DNA of 5,333 bases, taken from positions 1 to 5,333 of the forward strand of contig SLNF01000215.1 in assembly GCA_007133145.1 (NCBI GenBank), in the 5' to 3' direction. Under the pieces are notes generated by a model. The model searched no databases. It was given only the letters and a program-made list of their open reading frames with translations, and was not told the origin of the DNA. Below, in pieces: positions 1-4,930 of this stretch. The translations under genes and the position numbers were made by a program. Source of the DNA: Nitriliruptorales bacterium. GTDB taxonomy: Bacteria; Actinomycetota; Nitriliruptoria; Euzebyales; Egibacteraceae. How positions within the stretch are numbered: the first letter of the stretch is position 1; every line of letters starts with the position of its first letter.

Positions 1-568
1 CCTCGCCGTCGTGGCCGCCCTGCCGGGGATGTGGCGGCCGCGCGCCACCGCGGTGGCCACCGCCGGCGCCCTGCTCGCCGTCGCCTCGCTGCTGCCGGTC
101 GGCCATGCGGCGACCGCCGACCTCGCCTCCGCCGCGCTCTCGCTCGAGTACGCGCACCTGCTCGCCGCGGCGGGGTGGTTCGGCGGCCTGCTCCTGCTCG
201 GGGCGACCGTGCGGCTGCGCGCCGCCGACGCGCCACCCGCCGACGTGCTCGCGTCGTTCTCACGGCTCGCGGCGGTCTGCCTCGCCGTCGTCGCGCTCGC
301 CGGGGTAGGGGTCGCGGCGATCCACCTCGGCGGCCCTGCGGGCCTCGTCGACGGCGCCTACGGGGCGGTGCTGCTCGTCAAGGTCGCGGTCGTCGCCGCC
401 GTCGCCCTGCTCGGGGCGCACGTGCGCTACCGCGTCGTGCCGGCCTGCCGCGCCGGCGCCGCGGACGCCTGGCCACGGCTGCGCCGCAGCGTGCGGCTCG
501 AGGCCGCCGGCCTCGCGGCGGTCGTCGCCGTCACCGCCGTGCTCGTGAACCTGCCCGCGCCATCGTGA
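1..568 (+). CDS. copD: CopD-family copper resistance/transport membrane protein, 3' part
   Basis: This is the C-terminal 188 residues of an integral membrane protein whose start lies before the window; codons read from position 2 and the stop TGA is at 566-568. About five hydrophobic helices are visible, at roughly fragment residues 15-34, 49-70, 87-109, 120-142 and 166-184. Family hallmarks are a GHA motif after the first helix (His35), the AHLLAAAGWFGG motif at the next (His52), an FSRLA segment, a YGAVLLVKV segment and a final helix ending in NLPAP. These are typical of CopD/YcnJ-type domains, which are thought to move copper across the cytoplasmic membrane together with periplasmic or extracytoplasmic CopC. 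The copC gene follows after 13 bp, which supports the call and one transcript. The N-terminal half is unseen, so it could be fused to another domain. A GTG at 11 could initiate, but the frame is open to the window edge and the fold would be incomplete. The family call is from motif recognition; substrate and direction of transport are inferred. Confidence 0.85.
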   Translation, partial: LAVVAALPGMWRPRATAVATAGALLAVASLLPVGHAATADLASAALSLEYAHLLAAAGWFGGLLLLGATVRLRAADAPPADVLASFSRLAAVCLAVVALAGVGVAAIHLGGPAGLVDGAYGAVLLVKVAVVAAVALLGAHVRYRVVPACRAGAADAWPRLRRSVRLEAAGLAAVVAVTAVLVNLPAPS

Positions 569-575
569 GGAGGAG
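567..575 (+). promoter_or_regulatory. Ribosome binding site of copC
   Basis: The purine run GAGGAGGAG overlaps the last bases of the copD stop codon and ends 6 nt before the ATG at 582. It fixes the copC start and indicates translation from the same transcript as copD. Confidence 0.75.
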
Positions 576-581
576 ACCCCG

Positions 582-1253
582 ATGACACCCGGACCCGCCG
601 TGCACGGCCGCAACCGGTCGCGCATCCTCGCGCTGCTCGCCCTGCTCGCGGCGGCAACGCTGCTGCCCGCCACGACGGCGCAGAGCCACGCCGTCCTCGT
701 CGCGAGCGACCCCGAGGACGGGGCGGTCCTCGACGAGCCACCGGAGGTCGTCACGCTCGAGTTCAACGAAGTCGTCGAACCCCAGCGCATGGAGGTCGTC
801 GGCCCCGACGGCCACGACCTCGCGACCGGCGACCCCACCGGGGACGGCGAGGCGGTCGAGCAGGCGGTCGACCAGCCCACCGACACCGGCGAGCACGTCG
901 TCACGCTCACGTTCGTCGCCGCTGACGGGCACAGCCAGGAGATCGCCCTCGCCTTCGACTACACCGGGCCCACCGCTGCGGCAGACGACCCCGACGAGCC
1001 CGCCGCCGAGGAGACGGAGGAGGCCGCAGGCGAGGATGGCGACGACCCCGCTGAGGACGCGGGCGAGACCGACGAGGCCGAGGTGGCCGACGAGGTCGCC
1101 GCCGACGATGCCGAGGAGGGCGCAGCCGGCGGCGCGCTACCGGTGATCCTCGCGGTCCTCGGCTCGGCCGTCGCGCTCGTCGCCCTCGGGGTCGTGGCGA
1201 TGCGCCGCCTCAACCGCGCCGGCGTGGCCGGGGACGCCGACAGCGAGGCGTGA
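582..1253 (+). CDS. copC: CopC-domain copper-binding protein, membrane-anchored
   Basis: A 223-residue extracytoplasmic copper-binding protein. Residues 1-35 form a signal peptide with a basic N-region (RNRSR) and a Leu/Ala-rich core; an A-Q-S site at 33-35 would leave His36 as the mature N-terminus. The CopC beta-sandwich spans about 36-128, with the SHAVLVASDPEDGAVL start, a VTLEFNEVVEP segment and an ADGH motif near the end (Asp115, His117). His1, Asp83 and His85 form the Cu(II) site in characterised CopC proteins; here they would be mature His1, Asp80 and His82, a close match. No Met-rich Cu(I) site is evident. Residues 131-180 are an acidic linker with 24 Asp/Glu and no Lys/Arg, followed by a transmembrane helix at about 184-206 and a short basic tail (MRRLNR). 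The protein is therefore probably anchored with its CopC domain outside. It lies 13 bp after copD and probably passes copper to it. No copper-responsive operator is visible; any promoter lies upstream of the window. Confidence 0.9.
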   Translation: MTPGPAVHGRNRSRILALLALLAAATLLPATTAQSHAVLVASDPEDGAVLDEPPEVVTLEFNEVVEPQRMEVVGPDGHDLATGDPTGDGEAVEQAVDQPTDTGEHVVTLTFVAADGHSQEIALAFDYTGPTAAADDPDEPAAEETEEAAGEDGDDPAEDAGETDEAEVADEVAADDAEEGAAGGALPVILAVLGSAVALVALGVVAMRRLNRAGVAGDADSEA

Positions 1254-1254
1254 T

Positions 1255-1277
1255 CCCCGTGGCACGCCGCCACGCGG
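1255..1277 (+). terminator. Hairpin just after copC, possible terminator
   Basis: An imperfect stem begins 2 nt after the copC stop: CGTGGC (1258-1263) pairs with GCCACG (1269-1274) across ACGCC, and two more G-C pairs lie beyond one mismatch. A second small stem, CCGGC-TCC-GCCGG, follows at 1280-1292. There is no T-run, so intrinsic termination is uncertain. Confidence 0.35.
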
Positions 1278-1335
1278 CACCGGCTCCGCCGGAGGGCGTT
1301 GCCTCGGCCTGACCGTGCGCGCTGCGAGCGCCCTT

Positions 1336-1367
1336 CGCCGTCGGAGGCCGCCGCGGCCCCGACGGCG
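1336..1367. terminator. Strong hairpin between convergent genes, probable bidirectional terminator
   Basis: CGCCGTCGG (1336-1344) pairs perfectly with CCGACGGCG (1359-1367). Inside, GGCCG (1346-1350) pairs with CGGCC (1354-1358) around a CCG loop. The whole is a 14-bp stem with one bulged A (1345) and a 3-nt loop. It lies between the 3' ends of copC and the convergent minus-strand gene, the expected place for a shared terminator. Neither side has a T-tract, which is common for termination structures in very GC-rich bacteria but lowers certainty. Confidence 0.5.
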
Positions 1368-1401
1368 TCCACCGGGACGCGGCGCGCCGCTCGACTTATT
1401 C

Positions 1402-1417
1402 TGTTGAACCCTCAACA
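1402..1417. promoter_or_regulatory. Operator-like perfect inverted repeat in an AT-rich patch
   Basis: TGTTGA-ACCC-TCAACA is a perfect 6+4+6 inverted repeat within an unusually AT-rich stretch (about 1391-1423) of an otherwise very GC-rich window. The GTTGA...TCAAC form resembles sites bound by dimeric winged-helix repressors such as MarR-type proteins; that comparison is from memory and not tested. It lies between convergent genes, so no visible gene starts next to it. A hairpin role is possible, but the stem is weak and has no T-run. Confidence 0.35.
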
Positions 1418-1448
1418 ACATCTGGCCTTGGCGCCGTCCTCGGTGAAG

Positions 1449-1473
1449 GCGAGGCGCGGCAGCCTGGCCTCGC
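1449..1473 (-). terminator. Small hairpin downstream of the minus-strand secreted-protein gene
   Basis: GCGAGGC (1449-1455) pairs with GCCTCGC (1467-1473) over an 11-nt loop. It starts 16 nt beyond the stop codon at 1490-1492, read on the minus strand. There is no T-run downstream, so it is only a candidate terminator. Confidence 0.3.
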
Positions 1474-1489
1474 AGGTCGGCCTCCGCCG

Positions 1490-1858
1490 TCAGCCGCTGC
1501 GCATGTCCTCCAGCGTGGCGCAGTCAACCGGCACGACGAGGTGCCCGGCGTTCTCGCGGAGCGCCGTGCCGGCTGTTCCGGTGTGGATGCCGCGGTGATG
1601 GTTGCTCTTCGGCAGCGCCTTGCCGCCGGCGAGGTCGACGCAACGATCCCACGCGATCGGGAAGACCGGAGGGCCGCCAGGCCCCGGGTTGGGCACCGTG
1701 GTCGCGTTGATGAGCAGCGCGTGCGCGTGCGGCCCCATCGGGCCCCAGCCGTCGTCATGACCGTCGTGACCGTCGTCGCCGTGGGCGGCCGCGGGTGCGG
1801 CGAGCATGGCCACAGCCAGCAGTGACGCCGCGAGCGTCGTGGTGAGCCTCGTCCTCAT
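1490..1858 (-). CDS. Small secreted His/Asp-rich protein of unknown function
   Basis: A 122-residue protein; I do not recognise a named family. Residues 1-25 are a clear signal peptide (MRTRL basic start, Ala/Leu core, APAAA ending), predicting cleavage before His26. The mature N-terminus is HGDDGHDGHDD, followed by a PHAHALLINAT segment, a Pro/Gly-rich stretch (55-67), a WDRCVDLAGGKALP segment (70-83), NHHRGIHTGTAGTAL (86-100) and an AGHLVVPVDC segment (104-113). The mature 97 residues contain nine His, and the two Cys (73 and 113) could form a disulphide. This composition suggests metal binding outside the cell, and CopD-CopC is nearby, but that is inference. The start is the ATG at 1858, chosen because GAGGAG lies 6 nt upstream and the signal peptide begins there; the frame stays open much further upstream, but that part is Arg/Pro-rich and not protein-like. 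It is convergent with copC and divergent from the oxidoreductase gene. Confidence 0.8.
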   Translation of the reverse strand: MRTRLTTTLAASLLAVAMLAAPAAAHGDDGHDGHDDGWGPMGPHAHALLINATTVPNPGPGGPPVFPIAWDRCVDLAGGKALPKSNHHRGIHTGTAGTALRENAGHLVVPVDCATLEDMRSG

Positions 1859-1864
1859 GATCGT

Positions 1865-1870
1865 CTCCTC
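1865..1870 (-). promoter_or_regulatory. Ribosome binding site fixing the start of the secreted protein
   Basis: GAGGAG on the minus strand ends 6 nt before the ATG at 1858. It decides the start against the long upstream extension of the same open frame. Confidence 0.7.
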
Positions 1871-2221
1871 GGTTCGTCGTGGTCGGTGCCGTCGTCGCCG
1901 GTGGTTGCGGGCGGCGGGGCCGTGTGCGGGAGCACGGCTCCTGCCGGGGCGACATCTCCGAGGCTCGCGCCGGCGCGGCCGCCGGCCCACCGTGCTGTCA
2001 GGCCAACGTGGCGGCGGCCAGCCACCGGGCGCGGGTGGTGCCAGCCCCCCTGAGGACCGGCGTGCTGCGCGGCGCGCCAGGCCTACGACGGTGGCGGCGG
2101 TGGTGCTGCCCACACCACGCGACGGCGGCCTGCACCCTCGGCACGGCCGGCCGATGGGAGGAGGCTGCGGCGCAGCGGGCTCTGGCGTCGCCGCCACCGG
2201 GGCGGTCCGCGCCCGACCCCC
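1871..2221. other. Divergent intergenic region, no supported gene
   Basis: This stretch separates the divergent secreted-protein and oxidoreductase genes and should hold promoters for both. A hairpin is visible at 1919-1938 (GCCGTG, 8-nt loop, CACGGC), and GCCGGC occurs at 1969-1974 and 1981-1986 as a GC-rich inverted repeat. CCACC (2022-2026) and GGTGG (2034-2038) could also pair. I see no convincing -35/-10 pair. The frame of the oxidoreductase gene is open back to about 1879, but the encoded peptide is Arg/Ala/Cys-rich without a recognisable fold or signal, so I do not call a gene. I recognised no riboswitch class. Confidence 0.5.
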
Positions 2222-2224
2222 GGG

Positions 2225-2230
2225 AGGGAG
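2225..2230 (+). promoter_or_regulatory. Ribosome binding site of the FAD oxidoreductase
   Basis: AGGGAG, part of a longer GGGAGGGAG run, sits 5 nt before the ATG at 2236. An in-frame GTG at 2230-2232 overlaps this site and is therefore a poorer start, which favours the ATG. Confidence 0.65.
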
Positions 2231-2235
2231 TGGCC

Positions 2236-3597
2236 ATGGCATCCCCGTACCACGATCTGCGGCACCACCACCGCGGCCGGGTCGTGCTCCCCGGCGAGGA
2301 CGGCTGGGACGACGCCCGTCGCGCGTGGAACCTCGCCAACGACCAGCACCCCGCGGCCGTCGCGCTCTGCGAGTCCGCCGAGGACGTCCGCGCCGCCGTC
2401 GCGACCGCGAACGAGCACGACCTGCGGGTGACGGTGCAGAGCACCGGGCACAACGCGACCGCGGCCGGACCCTTGACCGACACGGTCCTCCTGCGGACCT
2501 CCCCGATGCGTGGGGTGTCGATCGACGCGGGGGCGCGGCGGGCACGCGCCGAGGGCGGGGCGATCTGGCGTGACGTCACCGACGCCGCGGCACCGCATGG
2601 CCTCGCGGCCCTCGCGGGTTCCTCGCCCGACGTCGGCGTCGCCGGCTACACCCTCGGCGGGGGCGTGAGTTGGATGGCCCGCCGCTACGGGCTGGCCGCC
2701 AACCACGTCACGGCGATCGAGGTCGTGACCGGCGACGGCCGGGCCCTGCGGCTCGGGCACGACGAGGAACCCGAGCTCTTCTGGGCGCTCAGGGGCGGCG
2801 GCGGGGGCCTCGCGGTCGTCACCGCCGTCGAGTTCGCGCTCGTGCCCGTCACCGAGGTCGTCGCCGGGGCCATGTTCTGGCCGTGGGAGCGCGCCGAGGA
2901 GGTCCTCGAGACGTGGCGACGGGCCACCACCGAACTGCCCGAGACCGTCGACTCCCTCGCAGCGCTGGTCCAGGTCCCGCCGCTGCCGGACATGCCGGAG
3001 CCCTTCCGCGGCCGCTCCTTCGCCGTGGTGATGGTCGCCGCCAGCGACGGCGGGGCGGGCCTCCCGGCGTTGGTCGAGCCGCTGCGCGACCTCGCGCCCG
3101 AGGTCGACATGGTCGCCCCCATGCCGGCCTCCGCGCTGTGGCAGCTCAAGATGGACCCCGAGGAGCCCGTGCCGGCCATCGGCGGGTCGGTCCTGCTCGC
3201 CGAGGCGACGCCGGAGACGGTCACCGAGCTCGTCCGCGTGGCCGGACCGGGCTCGGGCTCGCCGCTGCTGTCGGTCGAGCTGCGCCACCTCGGTGGTGCC
3301 CTGTCCCGCCGGCCCGAGGACGCCGGCGTGGTCGGCGCCATCGACGGGCGCTACCTCGCCTTCGGCGTGGGGATGCCGATGGACCCCGACGGCGCCGCGG
3401 CCATCGACGCCCACGTAGCCACGATGAGCGGTGCGCTCGCGCGGTGGAAGGCGGACCGCTCGGTCATGAACTTCACCGAGCGCCCTACCGATCCGCGCGC
3501 CTTCATCGACGCGCGCGACTACGACCGGCTCGTGGCCGCGAAGCGGCGCTACGACCCCGACGACCGCCTCGTCGCCTCCCATCCGCTGACCAACTGA
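2236..3597 (+). CDS. FAD-binding oxidoreductase, PCMH/VAO family, berberine-bridge-like
   Basis: A 453-residue flavoenzyme, close to the usual 440-480 of its family, without a signal peptide, so probably cytoplasmic. The FAD-binding PCMH domain covers about residues 36-205: PAAVALCESAEDVRAAV, then VQSTGHNATAAGPL with His72 where family members attach FAD, then GSSPDVGVAGYTLGGGVSW (128-146), YGLAANHV and LFWALRGGGGG (181-191). The substrate-binding region follows (about 206-410). A C-terminal BBE-like segment ends the protein, with NF at 412-413 and YDRLVAAKRRYDPDDRL (429-445). In bicovalent enzymes a Cys precedes the Pro of the second motif; here it is Ser130, so FAD is probably held through His alone. 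Relatives oxidise alcohols, amines, sugars or hydroxynicotine-like compounds using oxygen; the substrate here cannot be told. The gene stands alone, divergent from the secreted protein and convergent with the CNB-domain gene, so context gives no pathway. The start is the ATG with the best-spaced ribosome binding site. Confidence 0.88.
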   Translation: MASPYHDLRHHHRGRVVLPGEDGWDDARRAWNLANDQHPAAVALCESAEDVRAAVATANEHDLRVTVQSTGHNATAAGPLTDTVLLRTSPMRGVSIDAGARRARAEGGAIWRDVTDAAAPHGLAALAGSSPDVGVAGYTLGGGVSWMARRYGLAANHVTAIEVVTGDGRALRLGHDEEPELFWALRGGGGGLAVVTAVEFALVPVTEVVAGAMFWPWERAEEVLETWRRATTELPETVDSLAALVQVPPLPDMPEPFRGRSFAVVMVAASDGGAGLPALVEPLRDLAPEVDMVAPMPASALWQLKMDPEEPVPAIGGSVLLAEATPETVTELVRVAGPGSGSPLLSVELRHLGGALSRRPEDAGVVGAIDGRYLAFGVGMPMDPDGAAAIDAHVATMSGALARWKADRSVMNFTERPTDPRAFIDARDYDRLVAAKRRYDPDDRLVASHPLTN

Positions 3598-3647
3598 CCG
3601 CAGGCATGGCGTCGAACGCGCCCGCCGAGACCCCAGGGAGACGCCGA

Positions 3648-3671
3648 GCCCGCCTGGCAACCCGGGCGGGC
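3648..3671. terminator. Strong hairpin between convergent genes, probable bidirectional terminator
   Basis: GCCCGCCTGG (3648-3657) pairs with CCGGGCGGGC (3662-3671) around a CAAC loop, giving a 10-bp stem with one T-G wobble. It lies in the 81-bp gap between the convergent oxidoreductase and CNB-domain genes, so it could end transcription from both sides. No T-tract follows on either strand. Confidence 0.55.
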
Positions 3672-3678
3672 CGACCCC

Positions 3679-4686
3679 TCAGTGGGGCTGCTCCTCACGA
3701 CGGCGCCCGCGGGCGAGCTCGGTGAGCATCGCCGGGTCGAGCTGATCGGCCCGGGCCACCGCGAGGCGCACCGGGGTCGTCGCGCGCAGCGTCGCGGTGC
3801 GCACCCCGCCTTCGAGCGCGGCCCGTTCACCGACGATCGCGCCCGGGCCGAGCTCGGCGACCGGCTGGCCGTCGACCTCCGCGACCACCACACCGTCGAG
3901 CAGGAGGTAGAGCTCGGTGCCGGGCTCGCCCTGCCGGGTCAGCAGGTCCCCCACGCCCAACCGGCGGAGCTCGGGGCGCTCGCCGGCGCGCATGATGCGC
4001 CGCGACAGGGCGCGCTCGAGCCCGGTCTCCACCTCGGTGACGAGCGCCTCCTCGGCGCCGGGGAGCTCACCCCAGGGGGTGCGGTCCCCGACGTTGGTCT
4101 CCGCCCAGGTCTGGAAGTCGATGTAGCCGCTCTTGGCGACGAGCCGGCGGTCGTGGTCGTAGATCCAGTGGCGCGGGAAGGGGCTCGCGTCGACGAGCTC
4201 GTGCTCCACCCGCCCGTCGGCGTGGATCGTGCAGGCCAGCGTCGTCCAGGCGGTGGGCGACGTCACCCGCACGAAGGGCGGTCGGCGCACGGGGCGGGGT
4301 GCCGGCGCGCCCGTCCGCCCCCCGGCGGTCTGCACGAACCGCACCCGGTCCGCGTGAAGCTCCGGCTCGGCCTGCAGGAGCGGATACCCGACCCCGGGGA
4401 AGGTGAGCGTGCGGCCGAGCAGGCGCAGCGACGTCGAGCCGACGTAGCCCGCGCCGGCGTACCCGGCGTCGGTGATGCGCCCCGACGCATCCACGTCGAT
4501 CCAGGCGGCGAGTTCGTTGGCGAAGCGGCAGCGGTCGGCCGCGACGAAGGCCGCGACGCCGGCCAGCTGGTCGGGCGGGGGGTCGTCGTAGTGCGCGATG
4601 CCGACGTCCATCGGCAGGCGGACGGGTCCGGTGATGGCCTCCGAGGGGATCCACGAGACCGAGGTGACCGACGAGTCGATGCGCAT
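3679..4686 (-). CDS. Protein with uncharacterised N-terminal region and C-terminal cyclic-nucleotide-binding domain
   Basis: A 335-residue soluble protein with no signal peptide or membrane helix. The C-terminal part (about 232-325) is a cyclic-nucleotide-binding domain: RRLGVGDLLTRQGEPGTELYLLLDG (beta strands and Gly turn), then a phosphate-binding cassette GERAALEGGVRTATL with Glu287 and Arg296 nine residues apart, the spacing of PKA-type domains. These two residues normally contact the ribose and phosphate of cAMP or cGMP. There is no helix-turn-helix after it, so it is not a Crp/Fnr regulator despite likely automatic naming. The N-terminal ~230 residues match no family I can name; visible segments are SSVTSVSWIPSEAITG (5-20), CRFANELAAWIDV (53-65), GYVGSTSLRLLGRTLTF (80-96), RFVQTAGGRTGAPAP (116-130) and SPFPRHWIYDHD (168-179). 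I recall similar conserved hypothetical proteins in actinobacteria, without known function. The ATG at 4686 is chosen because AGGGG lies 6 nt upstream; the open frame continues to 5178 but then overlaps the response regulator gene. It is divergent from that gene. Confidence 0.85.
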   Translation of the reverse strand: MRIDSSVTSVSWIPSEAITGPVRLPMDVGIAHYDDPPPDQLAGVAAFVAADRCRFANELAAWIDVDASGRITDAGYAGAGYVGSTSLRLLGRTLTFPGVGYPLLQAEPELHADRVRFVQTAGGRTGAPAPRPVRRPPFVRVTSPTAWTTLACTIHADGRVEHELVDASPFPRHWIYDHDRRLVAKSGYIDFQTWAETNVGDRTPWGELPGAEEALVTEVETGLERALSRRIMRAGERPELRRLGVGDLLTRQGEPGTELYLLLDGVVVAEVDGQPVAELGPGAIVGERAALEGGVRTATLRATTPVRLAVARADQLDPAMLTELARGRRREEQPH

Positions 4687-4692
4687 GGTGCG

Positions 4693-4697
4693 CCCCT
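4693..4697 (-). promoter_or_regulatory. Ribosome binding site fixing the start of the CNB-domain gene
   Basis: AGGGG on the minus strand ends 6 nt before the ATG at 4686. It supports the short start over the 164-codon upstream extension of the open frame. Confidence 0.6.
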
Positions 4698-4705
4698 GGA
4701 CGCTG

Positions 4706-4724
4706 CCCCGGCCGGTGGCCGGGG
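4706..4724 (-). repeat. Perfect 8-bp inverted repeat upstream of the CNB-domain gene
   Basis: CCCCGGCC (4706-4713) and GGCCGGGG (4717-4724) are separated by GGT. It lies 19 nt upstream of the ATG at 4686, just outside the ribosome binding site, so it could be a 5'-leader hairpin affecting translation or a protein-binding site. All-G/C repeats arise easily at this base composition. Confidence 0.4.
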
Positions 4725-4914
4725 GTGGACGTGGACGCCGTCGAGCCTGCGCCGTCGCCGGCTCCGCCACGAGGGTGCCACCCGGTGCGGGCAGATGTGG
4801 CCAGCACCACCTCGAGCGCACCGGTTGTCCCGCTTGCCATCGCCGCCCGATCGGGGGATGGTGAGCATACCGGGGGGCGGCCAACGCAGGCGTGCGCGCA
4901 GAGCCGACACGGTC

Positions 4915-4929
4915 GGAGGAGAGGGGGAG
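4915..4929 (+). promoter_or_regulatory. Extended purine-rich ribosome binding site of the response regulator
   Basis: GGAGGAGAGGGGGAG runs up to 1 nt before the ATG at 4931. Several Shine-Dalgarno registers are possible; GAGGGG at 4921-4926 has a 4-nt spacing, and GGAGG at 4915-4919 has 11. Confidence 0.6.
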
Positions 4930-4930
4930 C

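Larger units (their letters stand above)
4687..4930. promoter_or_regulatory. Divergent promoter region with palindromes
   Basis: These 244 bp must carry the promoters of the CNB-domain gene (minus) and, unless it is transcribed from further away, the response regulator (plus). A perfect 8-bp inverted repeat lies at 4706-4724, a perfect palindrome CCCGATCGGG at 4846-4855 and GGGTG-C-CACCC at 4773-4783. A TATGCT on the minus strand (4869-4864) resembles a -10 box, but no -35 at normal spacing was found, so I do not place a promoter exactly. Confidence 0.45.

Noticed and set aside
1299..1598. Plus-strand 99-codon open frame across the convergent gap
   Set aside because: No ribosome binding site of note, no recognisable motif, and it runs antisense into the secreted-protein gene.
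1879..2235. N-terminal extension of the oxidoreductase by 119 codons
   Set aside because: The peptide is rich in Arg, Ala and Cys and unlike the family. The enzyme is full length from 2236, where a ribosome binding site lies upstream.
1859..2545. Upstream extension of the minus-strand secreted-protein frame to 351 codons
   Set aside because: The extension is Arg/Pro-rich, overlaps the oxidoreductase gene and would bury the signal peptide in the middle of the protein. The ATG at 1858 has a good ribosome binding site.
2083..3660. A 525-codon open frame on the minus strand opposite the oxidoreductase gene
   Set aside because: It is a mirror of a GC-rich coding frame. The peptide is Arg/Gly/Asp-rich without domain motifs, while the plus strand encodes a clear flavoenzyme.
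4864..4869. TATGCT on the minus strand as a -10 box for the CNB-domain gene
   Set aside because: No acceptable -35 hexamer 16-19 bp upstream; a single hexamer is too weak to annotate as a promoter.
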